From Nitrobacteraceae bacterium AZCC 2146 (GTDB taxonomy: Bacteria; Pseudomonadota; Alphaproteobacteria; Rhizobiales; Xanthobacteraceae), in the NCBI GenBank assembly GCA_036924855.1, contig JBAGRP010000001.1:6932001-6996000 (forward strand): a DNA stretch of 64,000 bases. The letters are read 5' to 3'. The number at the start of each line of letters is the position of its first letter. Within the stretch, counting starts at the first letter, position 1. The position numbers and the translations under genes are program-made. This document shows positions 59,813 through 64,000 of this stretch, one piece after another. The notes below the pieces were generated by a model, which worked only from the letters and a program-made list of their open reading frames with translations, was not told the origin of the DNA and did not search any database.

Positions 59813-62161
59813 ATGAGCTTTCGCCCGTTCACCAGTGAATCCTATTCTGAAGGCGACCGTCCGGAGGCCTGGCGCGACGTGCTGCGCGCGGTGGGTCTGC
59901 GGCCCGCTGCCGCCACCACGGTCCACACCGGCTACGCCACGGCGTCGCGCCGGCATGCCGAAGGCATCGCGCGGGCAAGACTTTCTGCAGGATCGCAGGC
60001 CGTGTCGCCGTTGCGGGACCATGTCGACGACATGCCACTGGTGCTGCTGCCAATCGAAGATGGCGTTGCGCTGCGGACCGCTGGCGGACACGAGATCATT
60101 TCCGCCGGACAGCTGTTGCTGCTGCCGCGCAAGGCCGACTGGAGCGTCGCATTCCAGCGCGATATGCGCGCAGTGGTCCTGTCGGTGACGTCGGAGGCGT
60201 TTCACGGCCGCAAGTCCGGCCAACCGGCGCTTTCCGACGTACGCATCATGGCGCCGGGCGGTTTCACGGATGTGTTTTCGCGCATGCTGGACTCGGCGGC
60301 GAGCGCGCTGGAGACGCTGTCGGACATCGAGTGGACCGCGGTGGCGCAAAGCCTCGCCGACCTGCTGCCGGTCTTCATGCGCCAGTGCGCAGCGCCGGCG
60401 GCTGACTCCGGCGGCACGGCGACGCAAGCGGCGATCCTGCACCGCATCTGTCAGACCATCGAGCGCCGGCTCGGCGATCCGGATCTGGCGCCGGCGCGGG
60501 TGGCCCAGGCCGAGGGTATCTCCGAGCGCTACCTGCAAAAACTGTTCGAAGGCACCGGCAGCAGTTTTACGCATTATCTGCGCGAGCGACGCCTGCAGCG
60601 AACTTGGGCCGACCTGTCGAATCCGGCCGAGGTGCAGCATTCGATTTCCGAAATCGCCTATCGCAGCGGCTTCAATGACTCCGCGCATTTTAGCCGCGCC
60701 TTTCGCGCTCGCTTCGGGATGCCACCGCGCGAGTTTCGCCAGCAGGAAAGCGAGCGTGCTACGGCGTCCGCGACCGCGGCCGGGCAGCGCGGCTGGCCGC
60801 AGGATGCGCTTGCGCAACTGCGCAGCCACCATCCGCTGACCGGCGCCCGCAAGCTGGCCGCGCCTGCCGAAGCGGATCACGTCGCGCCCTGCGCCGAAGG
60901 CGACCACCGCCACCATCACCTGCCGGTCGAGGCGTCGCGGGTGCATTGGGGCTATTTCAGCCGGTCGCTGTCGCCGCAGGCGGAAGTCAATTCGGGCGAC
61001 ACTATCACCATCGAGACCCTGACTCAGCATGCCTCCGACGATCCCGCGCGGATGATCGCGGGCGACGCTGGCGCTGAAAGTGTCTTTGGCTGGACGCGCG
61101 AGACCAAGAATGTCGATCGCCGCGGCGCCGAACCGATGGATGCTTCGGTCTACGGCCGTGGCGCGGGCGAGGGTTTTGGCGTGCACATCTGCACCGGCCC
61201 GGTCGCCGTGAAGGACGCGCAGCCCGGTGACGTGCTTGAGGTTCGCATTCTCGACGTCGTGCCGCGGCCGAGCCGCAGCCTAGACTACAAGGGGCGCGTG
61301 TTCGGCAGCAGTGTCGCGGCGTGGTGGGGCTATCACTACAACGAGTTCCTCGCCGAATCGCCGCCGCGCGAAGTGGTGACGATCTACGAGATCTTCGACG
61401 AAGGTGGCAGCGCGCATGCGTGCGCGGCCTATTCCTATCGCTGGGCGCCACAAACCGATCCGTTCGGCACCCTGCACAGCACCTACGACTATCCCGGCGT
61501 GCTGGTCGGCCCGGGTTCGGTAAAGCGCCGGCACAATGTCCTCGACGGTATCCGCATTCCCTTGCGTCCGCATTTCGGCGTCATCGCGGTCGCGCCGCGC
61601 GAGACCGAACTCGTCGACTCGGTGCCGCCATCCTATTTCGGCGGCAACCTCGACAACTGGCGGCTCGGCAAGGGGGCGACGGTCTATCTGCCGGTCTCCG
61701 CGCCGGGCGCGCTGTTCTCGGTCGGCGATCCCCACGCGACGCAGGGTGACGGCGAATTGGGCGGCACCGCGATCGAATGCTCGATGACCGGCACATTCCG
61801 GCTTATCCTGCACAAGAAGGCCGATCTCGCCGGCCGTGCCTTTGCCGACCTGACCTATCCGCTGATCGAGACCGAGACCGACTGGGTGCTGACCGGCTTC
61901 AGCCACCCGAACTATCTCGCCGAGTTCGGCGCCAACGGGCAGAGCGAGGTCTACGCCAACTCATCGCTCGATCTCGCGATGAAGGATGCATTCCGCAAGA
62001 TGCGGCGCTTTCTGATGAATATCAAAGGCCTCAGCGAGGACGAGGCGATCGCGCTGATGTCCGCGGCGGTGGATTTTGGCGTCACGCAGGTGGTGGATGG
62101 CAACTGGGGCGTCCACGCCATTCTCAGCAAGCGCCTGTTCGATGACGCCTCACCATTGTAA
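59813..62161 (+). CDS. AraC-type regulator fused in frame to an acetamidase/formamidase
   Basis: From ATG 59813 (782 residues) the protein starts MSFRPFTSESYSEGDRPEAW, an AraC N-terminal sensor domain of the AraC-binding-like type (about 1-190). It then has a complete two-helix-turn-helix AraC DNA-binding domain (about 207-309; LAPARVAQAEGISERYLQKL; EIAYRSGFNDSAHFSRAFRA; GMPPREFRQ), a 60-residue linker ending in DHRHHHLP, and a full acetamidase/formamidase (about 370-782) with VHWGYFSRSLSPQ and SVGDPHATQGDGELGGTAIE. No stop or frame change separates the parts, so a single bifunctional polypeptide is expected. TTG 59711 would add 34 non-conserved residues. The enzyme part is paralogous to the preceding gene. 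An enzyme-regulator that reports amide turnover is the likely role, but this is inference. Confidence 0.88.
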   Translation: MSFRPFTSESYSEGDRPEAWRDVLRAVGLRPAAATTVHTGYATASRRHAEGIARARLSAGSQAVSPLRDHVDDMPLVLLPIEDGVALRTAGGHEIISAGQLLLLPRKADWSVAFQRDMRAVVLSVTSEAFHGRKSGQPALSDVRIMAPGGFTDVFSRMLDSAASALETLSDIEWTAVAQSLADLLPVFMRQCAAPAADSGGTATQAAILHRICQTIERRLGDPDLAPARVAQAEGISERYLQKLFEGTGSSFTHYLRERRLQRTWADLSNPAEVQHSISEIAYRSGFNDSAHFSRAFRARFGMPPREFRQQESERATASATAAGQRGWPQDALAQLRSHHPLTGARKLAAPAEADHVAPCAEGDHRHHHLPVEASRVHWGYFSRSLSPQAEVNSGDTITIETLTQHASDDPARMIAGDAGAESVFGWTRETKNVDRRGAEPMDASVYGRGAGEGFGVHICTGPVAVKDAQPGDVLEVRILDVVPRPSRSLDYKGRVFGSSVAAWWGYHYNEFLAESPPREVVTIYEIFDEGGSAHACAAYSYRWAPQTDPFGTLHSTYDYPGVLVGPGSVKRRHNVLDGIRIPLRPHFGVIAVAPRETELVDSVPPSYFGGNLDNWRLGKGATVYLPVSAPGALFSVGDPHATQGDGELGGTAIECSMTGTFRLILHKKADLAGRAFADLTYPLIETETDWVLTGFSHPNYLAEFGANGQSEVYANSSLDLAMKDAFRKMRRFLMNIKGLSEDEAIALMSAAVDFGVTQVVDGNWGVHAILSKRLFDDASPL

Positions 62162-62179
62162 CTGCCAGGGAATCTTCCA

Positions 62180-62575
62180 TTGAAATTTCACATGATTGAA
62201 GGCGGCCCGACGCCGGTCGCGCCGTTCAGCCACGCCGTCGAGACCGATGGCTTTGTTTTTGTCACCGGTCAGATGCCGGATACGCCGGCGGCGCCCGGTC
62301 AGTTGCCAGATACGATTGAAGAACAGACGCGAGCAGTGATGGCCAATCTAGGTCTGGTGCTGGCCGGCCTCGGTCTCGGCTACGAACATATTGTGATGAC
62401 GCGGATCTATCTCACCCGCTTCAAGCAGGATTATGCCGCCATGAACGAAACCTATCGTAGCTATTTTGCCGAAGGCCGGCTGCCCGCCCGCACCTGTGTC
62501 GGCGTCACCGGCCTGGCCTATGATGCGCTGATCGAAATCGACCTGGTATGCCGGCGTCCACTACCGGATGAATGA
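62180..62575 (+). CDS. RidA/YjgF/YER057c-family enamine/imine deaminase
   Basis: The 131-residue protein is a RidA-family trimer subunit: APFSHAVETDGFVFVTGQMP near the N-terminus, then MTRIYLTRFKQDYAAMNETY and LPARTCVGVTGLAYDALIEI with the conserved Arg and Glu that line the active site. It hydrolyses enamine/imine intermediates to keto acids and ammonia, or related aminoacrylate-type products. The TTG start at 62180 has AGGGA about 8 bases upstream; ATG 62192 lacks a spaced site. It follows the fusion gene by 18 bases, so it belongs to the amide-hydrolysis operon. Confidence 0.88.
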   Translation: MKFHMIEGGPTPVAPFSHAVETDGFVFVTGQMPDTPAAPGQLPDTIEEQTRAVMANLGLVLAGLGLGYEHIVMTRIYLTRFKQDYAAMNETYRSYFAEGRLPARTCVGVTGLAYDALIEIDLVCRRPLPDE

Positions 62576-62804
62576 CTGTCGTTTAAATGCCTGCTATCGG
62601 GCATGGCGATGCATATAAGCTCGGCCGAATGAGCCGCAATTGGGATAGCTCATCCAGTTGCCGTGCTGACTGCACCGCATGAGCGCGCTTTATGCGCATT
62701 TCGCTGATTGCGAGCGGCGATTTCGCGCGGTGGTGAGCGCTCGTTTCGTTTGATCCTGGGAGGAATCCGCTCCGAACAGTCGCCGGATGGCTTCAACGTT
62801 TGCA
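62576..62804. other. Spacer after the acetamidase operon, no gene
   Basis: About 230 bp with only shadow frames. A possible terminator for the RidA gene is the pair GCCTGCTATCGGGCATGGCG near 62587, a short imperfect hairpin without a T run. No gene is seen. Confidence 0.35.
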
Positions 62805-63083
62805 CGAGACCGAAGATCCCGCGTGGGACCGTGTCATCGACATCAGCCTGAACGGCACCTTCCGCTGCACGCGCGCGATCCTTCCGCTGATGCTGGCCGG
62901 CGGCCGCGGGTTTCGGCCGAGACGGTGAAGGCGTTTGAGCAGACCATCGCCAGCCTGACGCCGATGGGGCGCAAGGGCACGCCGAAGGAGCTGCGCGGAC
63001 TGGTGGTGCTGCTAGCCAGCGACGCATCGTCCTTCATCACCGGGCAGGTGTTCACGCAGGACGGCGGCTGGACCAGCACGTGA
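62805..63083 (+). pseudogene. Short-chain dehydrogenase remnant with internal deletion
   Basis: One frame reads DPAWDRVIDISLNGTFRCTR and AILPLMLAGG (the mid-protein helix of an SDR). A second frame, after a deletion near 62905, reads ETVKAFEQTIASLTPMGRKG and LRGLVVLLASDASSFITGQV, ending QDGGWTST. The catalytic Ser-Tyr-Lys part and the N-terminal cofactor part are missing. It is the third damaged SDR in the window. Confidence 0.75.
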
Positions 63084-63090
63084 CGGGTCG

Positions 63091-63825
63091 TCAGTGTGAC
63101 GGCCGCGACCTGTCCCACGTCTGCTGCATGGCGGCTTCGAACGGCCCGTAATCTCCCAGCAGTTCGGCGCGCAACGCCTGCGCGCGTTCGTCGGCCAAAA
63201 TTTCCTCGTCGCCGCGTTCGATGCCTGCGAGAATTCTGCGCGCAATGTCGTCGGGGCTTGTCTTGGCCAGCGTCAGCGCCGCGGTCATGTCGGTGTCGAT
63301 GTAGCCGGCGTGCACGCCGATCACCCGCGTGCCCTGCGACCGCAGCTCGAACCGCGCCGCCTTGGTCAGCGACCACTCCGCGGACTTCGACGCGCAATAG
63401 GATCCCTGCATAGGCGCGTTGAACCAACTCACCACCGAGAGAACATTCACCAGTGCGCCGCCGCCGTTGCGCTTCAGCACCGGCGCGAAGGCGCGGCACA
63501 TGGCCATCGTGCCGAAATAATTGGTTTCCATTTCGGCGCGGGCATTGTCCGTGGACAGCGCGGCCAGCAGCGGCGTGAATTTTGCGATGCCGGCATTGTT
63601 GATCAGCAGGTCGACGTCGTGGCACTGCGCCGCCGCCGCCGTCACCTGCTCGGGGTTGGTGATGTCGAGCAGGACCGGATATTCAACGCCCGCGCCGAGC
63701 TCCGCGGGCTGGCGCGCGGCGGCGTAGATCTTTTTGCAGCCGGCCTCGCGCAGCAGCCGCACGAGGGACAGGCCGAGGCCGCGATTGGCGCCGGTGACCA
63801 GCGCCGTCGATTCACTGATGTTCAT
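63091..63825 (-). CDS. Short-chain dehydrogenase/reductase
   Basis: The 244-residue protein has TALVTGANRGLGLSLVRLLR (TGxxxGxG cofactor site at about 11-17), LLINNAGIAKFTPLL, the catalytic Ser in VNVLSVVSW and the YxxxK pair in GSYCASKSAEW. It is an intact classical SDR that uses NAD(P)H; the substrate is unknown. The upstream region contains a TetR-type palindrome (63940-63955), so it is probably repressed by a TetR protein encoded beyond the window. Confidence 0.88.
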   Translation of the reverse strand: MNISESTALVTGANRGLGLSLVRLLREAGCKKIYAAARQPAELGAGVEYPVLLDITNPEQVTAAAAQCHDVDLLINNAGIAKFTPLLAALSTDNARAEMETNYFGTMAMCRAFAPVLKRNGGGALVNVLSVVSWFNAPMQGSYCASKSAEWSLTKAARFELRSQGTRVIGVHAGYIDTDMTAALTLAKTSPDDIARRILAGIERGDEEILADERAQALRAELLGDYGPFEAAMQQTWDRSRPSH

Positions 63826-63939
63826 GCGTCGTCCCTTGCTGCCGGGCTGATCCGGTCGTTCGCGATCCGCAAGGATACCGCATCGGGCGATCGCGCACAG
63901 CGCCGAATAAGCGGCATGTGCCGCGATCAGAAGCGTCTT

Positions 63940-63955
63940 GACTAACTGGTCAGTC
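63940..63955. promoter_or_regulatory. TetR-type operator upstream of the SDR gene
   Basis: GACTAACTGGTCAGTC resembles the GACTGACCGGTCAGTC dyad of TetR-family sites in rhizobia, with two mismatched pairs. It lies 115 bases upstream of the SDR start, and a divergent tetR gene just outside the window would complete the usual SDR-tetR arrangement. Confidence 0.45.
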
Positions 63956-64000
63956 TTTCGGAAGATTTGCCCGACCCGTGCCGGGTCGCGATCCGCCGCC

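Noticed and set aside
58468..61186. Two minus frames (454 and 504 codons) opposite the acetamidase genes
   Set aside because: Both mirror the repeated acetamidase codons and lack any motif. Their length reflects high GC and not coding.
1..64000. Integrative element, prophage or CRISPR array spanning the window
   Set aside because: No integrase, att repeats, conjugation, phage structural or Cas genes, and no regularly spaced repeats, were found; only insertion sequences and fragments.

Overview
The window is high-GC DNA that looks like an alphaproteobacterium of the Bradyrhizobium/Rhodopseudomonas type. This is an inference from the dense set of ABC-import and catabolic operons, the IS66/IS630/IS21 elements, and gene fragments that resemble rhizobial families. 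No rRNA, tRNA, CRISPR array, integrase or replication gene was seen. The region reads as accessory catabolic DNA: several intact uptake-plus-degradation modules separated by insertion sequences and truncated genes.

Layout. 1-5 kb: the 3' part of an acetolactate-synthase-like thiamine-diphosphate enzyme, a DnaQ-like exonuclease, a complete but frame-broken IS630 element and a GQSN-type esterase. 5-9.3 kb: an M23 peptidase flanked by remnants of an adenylate cyclase, an ABC permease and an acrylyl-CoA-reductase-like enzyme. 9.4-15.8 kb: operon A, a nitrate/taurine-type ABC importer (binding protein, ATPase, permease), a crotonase, an NDP-forming acyl-CoA synthetase and a GntR/FCD regulator, preceded by a perfect 16-bp palindrome. 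15.8-18.9 kb: an intact IS66-type element. 19-24.8 kb: operon B, a divergent GntR/FCD regulator with a palindromic operator, a UbiD decarboxylase, a second ABC importer and a UbiX flavin prenyltransferase, so the decarboxylase, its cofactor synthase and uptake lie together. 24.8-28.3 kb: a graveyard of transposase and gene fragments, with two ribbon-helix-helix proteins.

28.4-47.5 kb: a large catabolic region. It holds a CocE/NonD hydrolase, a Tat-exported Liv-type binding protein, a TetR regulator, an ACMSD-type amidohydrolase, a Gfo/Idh/MocA dehydrogenase, two HIBADH-family dehydrogenases, a two-subunit molybdenum hydroxylase, LivFGMH, a deacetylase, a flavin monooxygenase, a frameshifted LysR regulator, a GlcG-like protein and a truncated LivF. 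An identical 19-bp imperfect inverted repeat lies immediately upstream of the CocE gene and, in opposite orientation, upstream of livHMGF. This suggests that the hydrolase, its neighbouring binding protein and the transporter are co-regulated.

47.5-63.8 kb: a drug-type MFS exporter, two amidase-signature enzymes with an orphan peptide-binding protein and an AtzH-like protein, IS and SDR remnants, a zeta-type GST, and then an acetamidase/formamidase module. In this module a stand-alone acetamidase/formamidase is followed by a second paralogue fused in one reading frame to an N-terminal AraC-type regulator, and then by a RidA-family deaminase. The AraC-acetamidase fusion is the most unusual object in the window.
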